64,000 nt of DNA from Burkholderiales bacterium PBB1 (GTDB lineage: Bacteria > Pseudomonadota > Gammaproteobacteria > Burkholderiales > Burkholderiaceae_C). Position numbers and translations under genes: made by a program. The stretch covers positions 186,001 through 250,000 of the forward strand of contig NKIN01000002.1 in assembly GCA_002255905.1 (NCBI GenBank), read 5' to 3'. Positions 1 through 8,281 of this stretch are shown here, in pieces; position 1 is the first letter of the stretch; each line of letters opens with the position of its first letter. Under the pieces are notes generated by a model, which had not been told where the DNA came from, searched no databases, and worked only from the letters and a program-made list of their open reading frames with translations.

Positions 1-584
1 GCATGCACACCCCAATAGTTGACCGAGCCGAAACTGGCCGGGACCGGCTGCGACGCGAAGTACTTGCCCTGCAGCAACACCTCGGGGTTGGCATCGGCAA
101 AGGCCTTGACCTTGGCAGGGTCGGCCGCCTTGGTGGCGGGGTCGGGCTGGAGCGACGCCAGGCGACCGAAGAACTGCTGCGGTGATGACGCACCGAACAC
201 CGGCGCCGAGATGTTGCCCATCTGCCATACCTCGCCACCCGGCAGGTCGAACTGCAGTGCGAGGTTGCGCTGGGACTTGGCGTTGTCGGGCGCCTTCGGA
301 TTGGCGCCACCCACCGAGAAGCGCACTACCACCGGTACTGGCTTTCCGCTGAAGGCCGAGGACGTGGACAGCGCACGCGCGTCCGCCGTGCCGACGAATT
401 CGCCCACGGCGCAGACACCCTTGGCGCCAGAGCGTCGAAAGCCCTCAAACTTGCCGAAGGTGGACTCGAACTGATTCAGGAAGGTGTTCGGATCGACCGG
501 CGTGGCCGCAGGCGACTGCGCGTAGGCGCTTGCGGCCAACATGGCGGAGGCCGCGGCGGCGGCGGAGAGGACCAACTTTGTCAT
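1..584 (-). CDS. Catalase-family peroxidase, periplasmic (partial, runs off left edge)
   Basis: The reading frame opens at an ATG at 584-582, behind an AGGAG-type ribosome site, and continues without a stop to base 1, so the C-terminus is missing. About 194 residues are visible. The N-terminus is a clear Sec signal peptide: a short basic start, an Ala-rich core, and AYA before QSPAA. The mature part carries the catalase-fold sequence KGVCAVGEFVG, then VVVRFSVGGANPKAPDNAKS and LALQFDLPGG. These fit the small SrpA-like catalase-related peroxidases, heme proteins that consume peroxides in the periplasm. The proximal heme Tyr region lies outside the window. It follows the GST gene on the same strand but is separated from it by a terminator. 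Family assignment is from motif recognition. Confidence 0.85.
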   Translation of the reverse strand, partial: MTKLVLSAAAAASAMLAASAYAQSPAATPVDPNTFLNQFESTFGKFEGFRRSGAKGVCAVGEFVGTADARALSTSSAFSGKPVPVVVRFSVGGANPKAPDNAKSQRNLALQFDLPGGEVWQMGNISAPVFGASSPQQFFGRLASLQPDPATKAADPAKVKAFADANPEVLLQGKYFASQPVPASFGSVNYWGVH

Positions 585-735
585 TGACGTGACTCCTGAA
601 GCGTGAAGGTGGATGCGATACCGCGCTGGCGACCCGCGTCGGGCCTGTGGCAACGCTTGCACAATTTGTCGATCCGGCCGTGATCAAACTTACAGGGACG
701 GCGCCCAAGATTTGGCACTGTTCGATCCTCACCAT

Positions 736-760
736 GAAAAACGCCACCCAGTGGGTGGCG
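736..760 (-). terminator. Rho-independent terminator of the GST gene
   Basis: Read on the minus strand, CGCCACCC, a three-base loop and GGGTGGCG form a perfect 8-bp GC-rich stem followed by five T. It lies about 50 bases beyond the GST stop codon and before the peroxidase gene. It therefore separates the two minus-strand genes into different transcripts. Confidence 0.8.
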
Positions 761-809
761 CAGTGCCCTTTGGTTCGGACCGGCGGGCGGGTTCTCGGCA
801 GCCAGGTTC

Positions 810-1460
810 TCAGCCGCGCAGACCGATCTCGCTCCAGTTGGACGACAGCGACGCGGTCGCGCTGGGTCGGCTGTTGATCCGCTCGAACCAGGCGTGCAGG
901 TTGGTCAGCTCAGGGGCGACCTTGAACCCGGCCGACGCGCAGAAGTCGATGCAGCAGTACAGCACCAGATCGCCGATCGTGAGGCGGTTACCGCAGAGGA
1001 AGGTCTGGCCCTTGAGCAGCGTGTCGGCGAGCTTCAGGCCATCGGCGCCCTTGGCGTGCAGACCTTCGACGGCGTCAGGCAGGCAGCGTATGCGGTCCTT
1101 GAACAACTCCAGCCCTGCGCCGAAGCGGAAACCGTTGTACAGGTATTCGCAGGCATTGAGTTCCATGCGCCGCAGAGCCATGCGTGCCTCGGCGCGCTCA
1201 ACCGATGTGGTGCCGATCAGCGCCGGCGTGGGGTGCAGCTCTTCCAGGTATTCGCAGATGACCACCGTCTCGGCAATCACGCGGCCGTCGTCAAGCTCCA
1301 GGCTGGGTGTCTGGCTGGTGGGGTTCTTTTGCGTGTACGCGCTTTGACGGTTCTCACCTGCGAGGATGTCGATGTTGACAAGTGGCAGCGTGATGTTCTT
1401 CTCGAGCAGGAACATCCGCACCATGCGCGGATTCGGGCCGAAGGAATTGATGAGTTTCAT
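810..1460 (-). CDS. Glutathione S-transferase family protein
   Basis: A 216-residue protein with the two-domain soluble GST layout. The N-terminal thioredoxin-like part starts MKLINSFGPNPRMVRMFLLEK and includes the cis-Pro region TPSLELDDG, followed by the glutathione-contacting VIAETVVICEYLEE. The C-terminal helical domain carries the conserved LTIGDLVLYCCIDF segment. GSTs join glutathione to electrophiles or act in peroxide defence; the substrate here is unknown. The frame could start 13 codons upstream, but the ATG at 1460 has AGGAG just before it and gives the standard family N-terminus. A terminator follows the gene. A neighbouring peroxidase gene suggests, but does not prove, a role in oxidative stress. 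Confidence 0.9.
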   Translation of the reverse strand: MKLINSFGPNPRMVRMFLLEKNITLPLVNIDILAGENRQSAYTQKNPTSQTPSLELDDGRVIAETVVICEYLEELHPTPALIGTTSVERAEARMALRRMELNACEYLYNGFRFGAGLELFKDRIRCLPDAVEGLHAKGADGLKLADTLLKGQTFLCGNRLTIGDLVLYCCIDFCASAGFKVAPELTNLHAWFERINSRPSATASLSSNWSEIGLRG

Positions 1461-1566
1461 GGGGGTCTCCTGTGGGATGGGCGATGAGGAACATGTCAAA
1501 GCGGGTGGGCGAGTGCCAAGCCTGCCCCGTCATGTCCACGGTTGCGCGCGCTGTCTGCGCAGCGCG

Positions 1567-2307
1567 TCAGAACAACTCCTTGTAGGGGCGCAGATCGATT
1601 TCCTGCGCCCAGGCCGTGTTCGGCTGCTTGTGCAGATGCCAGTAGGTCTCTGCAATCGCGTCGACATCGAGCAGGCCGTCTTCGCCGCGCTGCTCGACCA
1701 TGCCGGGGATGGCCTGGCGCAGCCGCTCGCCGTTGACGCCGCCATCGATCAGCACGTGCGCCACATGCAGACCTTGCGGGCCGAACTCGCGGGCCATGCT
1801 TTGCGAAATCATGCGCAGCCCAGCCTTGGCGGCTGCGAAATGTGCGAATCCAGGCTTGCCTCGGAGGCTGCCCGAGGCACCGGTGAAGATCACGGTTCCC
1901 CGCCCGAGCGGTGCCATGCGCCGTGCCGCCTCGCGCCCGACGATAAAGCCACCCAAGCAGCCCACACGCCAGAAGCTCTCGAACTGTTCAACTGTCAGCG
2001 AGCGGAAGTCGATGATCTGGTTGTTGCCCGCATTGAAGACGACCGCATCAGCCGGCTCGCGTCCTTCGCCGGGCGCCATCGCCAGATTGAAGAGCCGCTC
2101 GACATCGGCCTCGGAGGTGGCGTCGATCACGACGCTCTGGGCGCTGCCCCCCGTGGTACGGATGCGGCTGACCACCTGATCAATCTTGGAAGCCGTGCGG
2201 CCCGCCACGAGCACGTGGTATCCGCCCGCCGCAAATCGCCGGCACACCGCGGCGCCGATGCCCCGCTCTGCGCCCACACCCACCACCACCGCTGTCGGAA
2301 TGCCCAT
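1567..2307 (-). CDS. Short-chain dehydrogenase/reductase family protein with Phe in place of catalytic Tyr
   Basis: A 246-residue Rossmann-fold SDR. The N-terminal cofactor motif is GVGAERGIGAAVCRRFA, a variant of TGxxxGIG. The segment VVFNAGNNQ corresponds to the NAG motif. The active-site stretch reads FTGASGSLRGKPGFAHFAAAK, so the usual YxxxK is FxxxK: the Lys is kept but the Tyr is Phe. I know SDR relatives with this FAAAK variant, so the change is probably inherited and not a sequencing error. Such proteins may not be ordinary dehydrogenases. The start was set at the ATG at 2307, because MGIPTAVVVG is the normal N-terminus; the 29 codons upstream look non-coding. Substrate unknown. Confidence 0.85.
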   Translation of the reverse strand: MGIPTAVVVGVGAERGIGAAVCRRFAAGGYHVLVAGRTASKIDQVVSRIRTTGGSAQSVVIDATSEADVERLFNLAMAPGEGREPADAVVFNAGNNQIIDFRSLTVEQFESFWRVGCLGGFIVGREAARRMAPLGRGTVIFTGASGSLRGKPGFAHFAAAKAGLRMISQSMAREFGPQGLHVAHVLIDGGVNGERLRQAIPGMVEQRGEDGLLDVDAIAETYWHLHKQPNTAWAQEIDLRPYKELF

Positions 2308-2506
2308 GTTGTGATCGCTTCGCCTCGTTGAGTCAGGCCCCAATCGGCGCCAGCCGCGAGCATACTCGCGGATGCAATCAGGCGTCGTGTCCAAGATGGC
2401 CTTGCGTCAGTGGCCGCGCGACGTTTTTTGAGCCTGAGTGCAACGGATCGTCGGCCTTCAACGCAACATCGCATCATCCAGTGACCTCCGCCATCAAGGG
2501 CATTCC

Positions 2507-2797
2507 GTGAACATTCGTCCTACGCTGCTGACTGCCGTGCTGGCAGGTGTCGTCGCTGCACTGGCCTGGCCGTTTCTTTGGGCCCAGTGGGGTGGCGCCG
2601 CGGTGGAGGGCGGTTTCGAATTCATCGTGGCCATGCTGCTCGTCGTCGTGTTGCCGGCCCACGCGTTCGTGGTGGGGTTCACCCGGTCACACGACGCGTC
2701 GACGCGCACGATCGACACGGCCTTGCTCAAGCGCATCGGCGCCTGGCTGGCGTCGGCGGTCGGCGTCACCGCATTCCGGGCGCTGGCTGGGATGTAG
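2507..2797 (+). CDS. Small inner-membrane protein of unknown function
   Basis: A predicted 96-residue protein starting at GTG, with AAGGGC six bases upstream. Three hydrophobic stretches can be seen: LLTAVLAGVVAALAWPFLWA near the N-terminus, FIVAMLLVVVLPAHAFVVGF in the middle, and a weaker one, IGAWLASAVGVTAF, at the C-terminus. This fits a small protein with two or three membrane helices. I do not recognise the family. It is followed after about 60 bases by an AHSA1-type gene on the same strand. Codon use resembles the neighbours. The frame could be opened further upstream, but those residues are not hydrophobic and look non-coding. Confidence 0.55.
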   Translation: MNIRPTLLTAVLAGVVAALAWPFLWAQWGGAAVEGGFEFIVAMLLVVVLPAHAFVVGFTRSHDASTRTIDTALLKRIGAWLASAVGVTAFRALAGM

Positions 2798-2858
2798 CCG
2801 CCCGTCGCACCTCGAACACCCGCTGCACCGACCCGTCCCCGGAGCCACCCGCTGCGCC

Positions 2859-3302
2859 ATGGATCGAGTCCACATCTTCCGTACCGAGCGGACGCTCCCG
2901 TTCACACCGCCAGCCATCTATGACGCTTTCGCGTCCGCGCCGCTGCTCGCCGCATGGTGGGGGCCCGACGGGTTCACCAATTCGTTCGAGGCCTTCGACT
3001 TCAAGGTCGGTGGCCGCTGGGTGTTCGTCATGCATGGTCCTGATGGCTCCAGCTACCCGAACCAGAACGTCTTCACCGAACTCGAACCTGCCCGGCGCGT
3101 CGTCATCCGGCACGACTGCCCGCCGCACTTCACGCTCACCGTCCAGTTGTCTGCGGTCGCCGGCGGAACCCATCTGACGTGGGAGCAGGCGTTCGACGAC
3201 GCAGTGACCGCGCGGGCGGTCAAGGCGATCGTGGTGCCTGCGAATGAGCAGAACCTTGACAGGCTCACGCGTGCTCTGAGCGCGTCTGCCAACCTGAGCT
3301 GA
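2859..3302 (+). CDS. SRPBCC (AHSA1-like) domain protein
   Basis: A 147-residue protein with the Activator-of-Hsp90-ATPase-1-like START fold. The N-terminal strand leads into FTPPAIYDAFASAPLLAAWWGPDGF, followed by FDFKVGGRWVFVMHGPDG, and FTELEPARRVVIRHD, then the long C-terminal helix. WWGP and GGRWVFVMHGPDG are typical of this family in proteobacteria. Members bind small hydrophobic ligands in a deep pocket and are often encoded near stress regulators, but no regulator is adjacent here. The biological role is unknown. The start ATG at 2859 gives the normal N-terminus; longer versions of the frame add a low-complexity leader without family similarity. Confidence 0.85.
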   Translation: MDRVHIFRTERTLPFTPPAIYDAFASAPLLAAWWGPDGFTNSFEAFDFKVGGRWVFVMHGPDGSSYPNQNVFTELEPARRVVIRHDCPPHFTLTVQLSAVAGGTHLTWEQAFDDAVTARAVKAIVVPANEQNLDRLTRALSASANLS

Positions 3303-3420
3303 ACCTTGTCTTCGTGGTCATTGGATGGCTGGCCAGGCAGCTGGGCTGGCGAGTCTCGTACTCGGGGTACGGCGTCAGCCGCCAGAAGAGGCAGGCCTGC
3401 ATCGCCTCGTATCCGTCAGG

Positions 3421-6051
3421 TCACTTCGCCAGGCTGTCGTACACCACCGGCACCACCAGCAGGCTCAGCACCGTCGAAGTGAGCAGGCCGCCCATGATGG
3501 CGATCGCCATCGGCACCCGCAGTTCGGCGCCAGCGCCGAAGCCCAGGGCCAGCGGCAGCATGCCCAGCACGGTGGCTGCGGTGGTCATCAGGATCGGGCG
3601 CAGCCGGATCGGTGCGGCCAGCAGGATGGCCTTGCGGCGCGGCAGGCCGCTTGCGCGCAGTTGCCGGATGTAGTCCACGATCAGGATCGCATTCTTGTTG
3701 GTGAGGCCCAGCAGGAAGATGACGCCCAGCATCGAGACCATGCCGAAGTCGGCCTGCGTGACCAGCAGGCCGAGCATCGCCCCCACGATGCACAGCGGCA
3801 GCGAGGCGATCACCACCACGGTGTCGAGCAGGCTGCGAAACAGCGCGTAGAGCACGACGAAGATGCACAGCAACGACAGGCCCAGCGTCTTCAGGAAGCT
3901 GCCGATGATCTCCTCGGCCTGCGCCGAATCGCCCCCGAGGTCGAGGCTGATGCCGGGCGGCAACGTGGCCCGGGCGGCTTCCACCGCGCGGTCGGTCACC
4001 TCGCCGATGACGGCGTTCGGTCCGAGGTTGGCCGTGATCAGCGCCACCCGCCGGCCGTTGTTGCGCTGGATCTCCAGCGGCACGCTGCCCTCCATGCGGG
4101 CGGTGCTGCTGGCGATGTCGGTGAGGCCGGGGATGGTCTTCAGCCGCTGTGTCAGCGCCTGCCCCGCCTGCTGCAGTGCGACCAGGTCCTCACCGATCAG
4201 CCGCAGCTGCACCGGCCGCTCGCCGCCACTGTCGACGAACGGGATGTCTTCGACGCTGGTGGTGACGCCGGCGATCGCCGGCATGCTGTGCCGGAATTGC
4301 TGCTGCAGTTCGGCCGTGCTGATCTGCCGGTCGGCCTTCAACTGGATGTGGATCGACCCTTTGTTTGCCTCGCCCTGGCGGTTGCCGACGATGGTGAATG
4401 CGGTCTCGACCGCAGGCGACTGGCGCACGAAGTCATCGAGCGCGGCCGTCACGGCCAGGGAATCTCGTAGCGGGTCGAATTGAGCCGCAGCCGGCCCGTC
4501 GGGTGGGGTGGCCGGTGGGCTGCTGTAATTCAGATAGAACTCCCCGCGATCGAGCGTGGGGATGAAGCCCTTGGGGATCAACGGAATCAACGCCAGGCTG
4601 GCCGCGAAGCACAGCGCCGACCCCCCCAGCACCACGCGCCGATGTCTCAGCGACCAGGCGAGCCAGCGGCTGTAGTGGCGCGTGAGCGCCGACGGCGCCA
4701 CCACGTGCATGGCCGCGGGCGAGGGTCCGCCGGTCGTGTCCGGGTCGCTGGTGGGCCGAGCCTCCAGCCAGTACACCGCCAGCACCGGCGACAGCGTGCG
4801 CGAGACCAGCAACGAGATCAGCATGGCCGCCGAGATGGTGATGCCGAACGGCCGGAAGAACTGCCCCAGCACGCCGCTCATCAGGCCGATGGGCAGGAAC
4901 ACGGCCACCACCGTGAGCGTGGCCGCGGTCACCGTCAGGCCGATCTCGTCGGTGGCCTTGATGGCCGCCTCGCGTGGGGACTGGCCCATGTCGAGGTGGC
5001 GCGAGATGTTCTCCAGGTCGACGATGGCGTCGTCGACCACGTTGCCGACGATCATCGCCAGCGCCAGCAGCGTGATGGTCTCGAGGTTGAAGCCATAGAG
5101 CACCATGACGACGGCGGTGCCCAGCAGCGAGGTCGGGATCGCCAGCGCCGAGATCGCCGTGGCACGCCAGTTCCACAGGAACGGAAAGATCACCAGGGCC
5201 GAGATCACCACCGCTTCGGCCAGGGCCTGAAGCGTCTGGCGTGTGGCGGCTCGGATGTAGTCGGCCTGTGTCTGCGCGAGCGTCAACCTGAGGTTTTGTC
5301 CCTCGGCAGCGCCGCGGGTGTTGATCTGCTGCACCGTGGCGGCGACGCGATCGGCCACATCCAGCGTGTTCGCGTCGCCTCGCTTGACGACCTGGAGTGC
5401 GAGTGCTGCACGGCCATTCATGCGCACCAGCGTGCCCGCCTGGGCGGCTGCCTCAGGCGCCTTGGGCTCAGCGGCACCCTTGGGCTCGCCCAGCGTGTGC
5501 ACCTTCAGCACGCCTGGCAGGGCTTGCAGGGCGGGCACGATCTCCTGCGTGGCCTTTGCGCTCAGACGGTCCAGCGGCAGTGCGTCGCTTTCGAGGGCGT
5601 AGGTCGCCACGACGGCTTCGTTGAGGTTGATCGGCAGCACCCGGGTGCGGGTGTCGGCAGGCAGCTTCAGCGTCTTCAGGGTGTCCTCGACGACCTGGCG
5701 CGATGCGTCGAGGTCACTGCCCACGTCGAAGGGCACGTTGACGACCACCTGCCCGGGGTAGGTCGTCGAGGCCACGTCCGATGTGCCACGCAAGGCGCGC
5801 ACTGCCTGCTCGATGGGCAGCGTGAGCCGGGCCTCGGTCTCTTCTGCGCCGTCGATCGCTGCGCTTGCCTGGACCACCACCACCGGGTAGGTGATGTCGG
5901 GGAACAGGGCGAACTTGAGCGAGCCGGCAGCGATTGCGCCCGCCACCACCAGCGCCAGCCAGAACGCCACCGTGATCCGCGGGTGGTTGATCGCCAGCCG
6001 CGAGATGTTGAAGCGTTCGCGCAGGGAGGGCGTCAGGTGGGGCGCAGGCAT
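3421..6051 (-). CDS. Compact RND-family efflux permease lacking docking subdomains
   Basis: A predicted 876-residue inner-membrane RND permease (HAE1 style, normally about 1020-1050 residues). The first helix is followed by FALFPDITYPVVVV. The proton-relay motif VVDDAIVDLEN in TM4 and the TM10 region LGLTNKNAILIVDYIRQL are intact, so proton coupling looks possible. In both periplasmic halves the sequence jumps directly from the porter repeat (after LPGVLKVHTLG, and after GLTDIASS) to the NGR-containing strand. The stretches that normally form the DN and DC docking subdomains appear absent. No membrane-fusion protein or outer-membrane factor gene is adjacent. The start chosen is an ATG, although a TTG 60 bases upstream is also possible; neither has a strong ribosome site. 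Substrate unknown. Confidence 0.85.
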   Translation of the reverse strand: MPAPHLTPSLRERFNISRLAINHPRITVAFWLALVVAGAIAAGSLKFALFPDITYPVVVVQASAAIDGAEETEARLTLPIEQAVRALRGTSDVASTTYPGQVVVNVPFDVGSDLDASRQVVEDTLKTLKLPADTRTRVLPINLNEAVVATYALESDALPLDRLSAKATQEIVPALQALPGVLKVHTLGEPKGAAEPKAPEAAAQAGTLVRMNGRAALALQVVKRGDANTLDVADRVAATVQQINTRGAAEGQNLRLTLAQTQADYIRAATRQTLQALAEAVVISALVIFPFLWNWRATAISALAIPTSLLGTAVVMVLYGFNLETITLLALAMIVGNVVDDAIVDLENISRHLDMGQSPREAAIKATDEIGLTVTAATLTVVAVFLPIGLMSGVLGQFFRPFGITISAAMLISLLVSRTLSPVLAVYWLEARPTSDPDTTGGPSPAAMHVVAPSALTRHYSRWLAWSLRHRRVVLGGSALCFAASLALIPLIPKGFIPTLDRGEFYLNYSSPPATPPDGPAAAQFDPLRDSLAVTAALDDFVRQSPAVETAFTIVGNRQGEANKGSIHIQLKADRQISTAELQQQFRHSMPAIAGVTTSVEDIPFVDSGGERPVQLRLIGEDLVALQQAGQALTQRLKTIPGLTDIASSTARMEGSVPLEIQRNNGRRVALITANLGPNAVIGEVTDRAVEAARATLPPGISLDLGGDSAQAEEIIGSFLKTLGLSLLCIFVVLYALFRSLLDTVVVIASLPLCIVGAMLGLLVTQADFGMVSMLGVIFLLGLTNKNAILIVDYIRQLRASGLPRRKAILLAAPIRLRPILMTTAATVLGMLPLALGFGAGAELRVPMAIAIMGGLLTSTVLSLLVVPVVYDSLAK

Positions 6052-6166
6052 GGGGCGGTGGCGTGGGGTGTGCCCGGTGCGAGGCGCAGGGACGAAGACC
6101 GCATTGTCCAAGATGGCGGCACTGCCATGGCCGCCGTCGTCAGTGACGGCGAGACATGCCGGTGGT

Positions 6167-7834
6167 TCAGACCAAAGGCTCTTTGTAGAACACCAGCACG
6201 AGCCCGATCAACAACATCGAACTGACGCTGAGCAGGCCGGCCGCACGCGACCAGCCCAGACTGCGGTCTTCGGCCAGTCGCAGTTCCAGCCAGCGGCCCA
6301 CCGCCATCATCGTGGCCAGCAGTCCCATGACCAGGTGGGTGGACTGGATCAGGTAATCGGTCTTCAGCTCGAACGGCGAGTGCGCATGCGTGACCAGCAG
6401 CAGGCCGCCCAAAGCGCACAGCACCGCAAAGGCGTAGCGCGGGTCGCTGGATTCCCGTCGGCCCGCCTTGCGGATGCGCAGCTCGATCACACCGAGTCCG
6501 AAGCACAGCAGTGTGGCCAGCCGATGCTGCAGCACCTCGCCGTTGCCGAAAGTGCTTTCCCAGAAACCGATCGGGCCCATCGGCCAGGTTTCGGCATCGC
6601 TGCGGAAGAACAGGAACACGCCCAGCATCACGAAGCCCAGCGGCCAGTAACGCGCCCAGGCCATGCGCGGCAGGTACGACAGCAGCGCGAAGGCGCCCAT
6701 GCCGACCAGGAAGAGGCCGGCCACGTTGTGGTTGTAGTCCGACCAATCGGTGGCGGCTGACGATGCGACGCGCCCGACGATGGCCAGCCGTTCGGCCTCG
6801 CCCGCCAGCAAGCTGGCATGCGACGGCGTCACGAGGCTGGGCAGGCGGGGGGCGAACATGCCGAGCACTTCGTGCAGCTGCGCGCTGGCCTGCGGGATGT
6901 CGATGGCCGGCGGCAGAGATGACAGCGAGGCTGCCACGAACAGCACGGCGACCAGCAGAAAGGTTTCGGCCTCGATGTAGAACGGCACGCGAGCCATGGC
7001 TGCCGGAGACCCGCTGGTCGCGTCGGGGCTGCGGTAGCGCCGCCAGGCGCGGCCGGCAGAGAAGTTCAGTGCCGCGAAGCCCAGCGTCACCGCCAGCAAC
7101 ACCGCCTTGGCCGCCACCAGACTGCCGTAACCGGTGCCGAACAGTCCTTGCCACGACCCCACGTAGTCGGTCGCCAGAACCACGCCGGTGACCACCAGCA
7201 CCACCACGCAGACCATGCCCACCGGCGAAAAGCGGGCCACGGCCTCGGGCCAGAACGCACGCAAGGCCGCCTCTTGGCGACCCGCACGCCACAGCGCCAG
7301 CAGCTGCACCACGCCACCGACCCACACTGCAGCCGCCAGTTGGTGCAGCACCGTCAGCTGCATCAGCAGCGCGCGCTCTTCGAAGCGACCGACCGCATGC
7401 ACCAGCCAGCCCCCGCTGATGACCACCGCCGCTGCGATCGCACTGCCGATGCGCCAGCGCAGCAACGAGTGCGGCGCCGCGGCGATCCAGCCTGCCGCTG
7501 CTGCCGCGGCCAGCGCCAGCAGCAGCCGCACGCTGCCCGCCTCGAATTGCACCGTCGACGCGTAGTCCGAGAGCGGCAGCGTGCCCAGCGTGGCCGCGAG
7601 CACCAGCCCCTTGGTGAGGATCTTCAGCGCCTGCGCACCGGCCAGCAGCAAGGCGCCCCAGCGCAGCACCCGGGCAGCCAGCGTCAGCGTGCCCGTGGGC
7701 GAGCCGCCCGGCGTGGCGGCCACCCGCAGCACGCTCAGCGCCCACACGATGCTGCCCACCAGCATGGCCAGCCCGACGAGCTGGAATCCGCCCATCAGGT
7801 CGTCGATGAAATTGGCGATGCCCTGAAGGAACAT
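6167..7834 (-). CDS. copD: CopD-domain copper transport membrane protein
   Basis: A 555-residue, highly hydrophobic protein with more than ten predicted membrane helices. The central part has the CopD-domain pattern: LHQLAAAVWVGGVVQLLALW, then VARFSPVGMVCVVVLVVTGV and LVAAKAVLLAVTLGFAALNF, with conserved His and Trp. The C-terminal third adds further helices (for example FLVGMGAFALLSYLP) and matches the longer CopD proteins of betaproteobacteria. CopD is thought to move copper across the inner membrane, with CopC handling it in the periplasm. The gene starts three bases after the copC stop, so the two are surely one operon. Copper is inferred from the family. Confidence 0.88.
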   Translation of the reverse strand: MFLQGIANFIDDLMGGFQLVGLAMLVGSIVWALSVLRVAATPGGSPTGTLTLAARVLRWGALLLAGAQALKILTKGLVLAATLGTLPLSDYASTVQFEAGSVRLLLALAAAAAAGWIAAAPHSLLRWRIGSAIAAAVVISGGWLVHAVGRFEERALLMQLTVLHQLAAAVWVGGVVQLLALWRAGRQEAALRAFWPEAVARFSPVGMVCVVVLVVTGVVLATDYVGSWQGLFGTGYGSLVAAKAVLLAVTLGFAALNFSAGRAWRRYRSPDATSGSPAAMARVPFYIEAETFLLVAVLFVAASLSSLPPAIDIPQASAQLHEVLGMFAPRLPSLVTPSHASLLAGEAERLAIVGRVASSAATDWSDYNHNVAGLFLVGMGAFALLSYLPRMAWARYWPLGFVMLGVFLFFRSDAETWPMGPIGFWESTFGNGEVLQHRLATLLCFGLGVIELRIRKAGRRESSDPRYAFAVLCALGGLLLVTHAHSPFELKTDYLIQSTHLVMGLLATMMAVGRWLELRLAEDRSLGWSRAAGLLSVSSMLLIGLVLVFYKEPLV

Positions 7835-7837
7835 GGC

Positions 7838-8251
7838 CTACTTGACTCCGGTGGCGGTACCGGTGCCGACGCGAAAGCGGCGGATCTCCTGCGTCAGGTG
7901 ACCATCGGCGGCGAACACCTGGCAGCGCAGCGCATAGTCGCCTTCGACCAACGCTGGCAGCGACACCAGCACCTGGCCGGGCCTGGCACCCGCCTTGATC
8001 ACCACGGCCTGCTCGACGTCGCCCTTGCTGACCAGGCTCACGCGCGACAGCTTGATCTCGACCCCGGTGTTGAACTGCAGCCGCACCTGCGTCGGCTTGT
8101 CGGGATGCACCGGCTCGCGCGCGAGCGAGTCTTCGGTGATCACCGCATGGGCGTGGGCAGGCAGCCAGGCGACGGGCAGCAGCAGCCCCAGCGCCGCGCC
8201 GAGCAGGCCACATCGGACGGCCCGCGGCAGGCTGGCGAAAAAGAGGGGCAT
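7838..8251 (-). CDS. copC: Periplasmic copper-binding protein CopC
   Basis: A 137-residue protein with a signal peptide ending HAHA, so that a His lies at or near the mature N-terminus, as expected for the Cu(II) site of CopC. The mature domain is the short beta-sandwich of the family. It contains PDKPTQVRLQFNTGVEIKLSRVSL and ends with FAADGHLTQEIRRFRV, where the DGH motif supplies further ligands. Lack of a Met-rich loop argues for a Cu(II)-only site. It is the first gene of copC-copD. The upstream gene on the same strand, a hopanoid-type aminotransferase, is only about 30 bases away, so co-transcription with it cannot be excluded. Confidence 0.88.
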   Translation of the reverse strand: MPLFFASLPRAVRCGLLGAALGLLLPVAWLPAHAHAVITEDSLAREPVHPDKPTQVRLQFNTGVEIKLSRVSLVSKGDVEQAVVIKAGARPGQVLVSLPALVEGDYALRCQVFAADGHLTQEIRRFRVGTGTATGVK

Positions 8252-8281
8252 GACCTCGGTCCTCGTTGCAGCAGAAATGAC

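Noticed and set aside
3325-6225. Long plus-strand frames opposite the RND permease gene
   Set aside because: They are rich in Gln, His and Arg, have no known motifs, and lie wholly antisense to a clear gene. This is a normal shadow effect in high-GC DNA.
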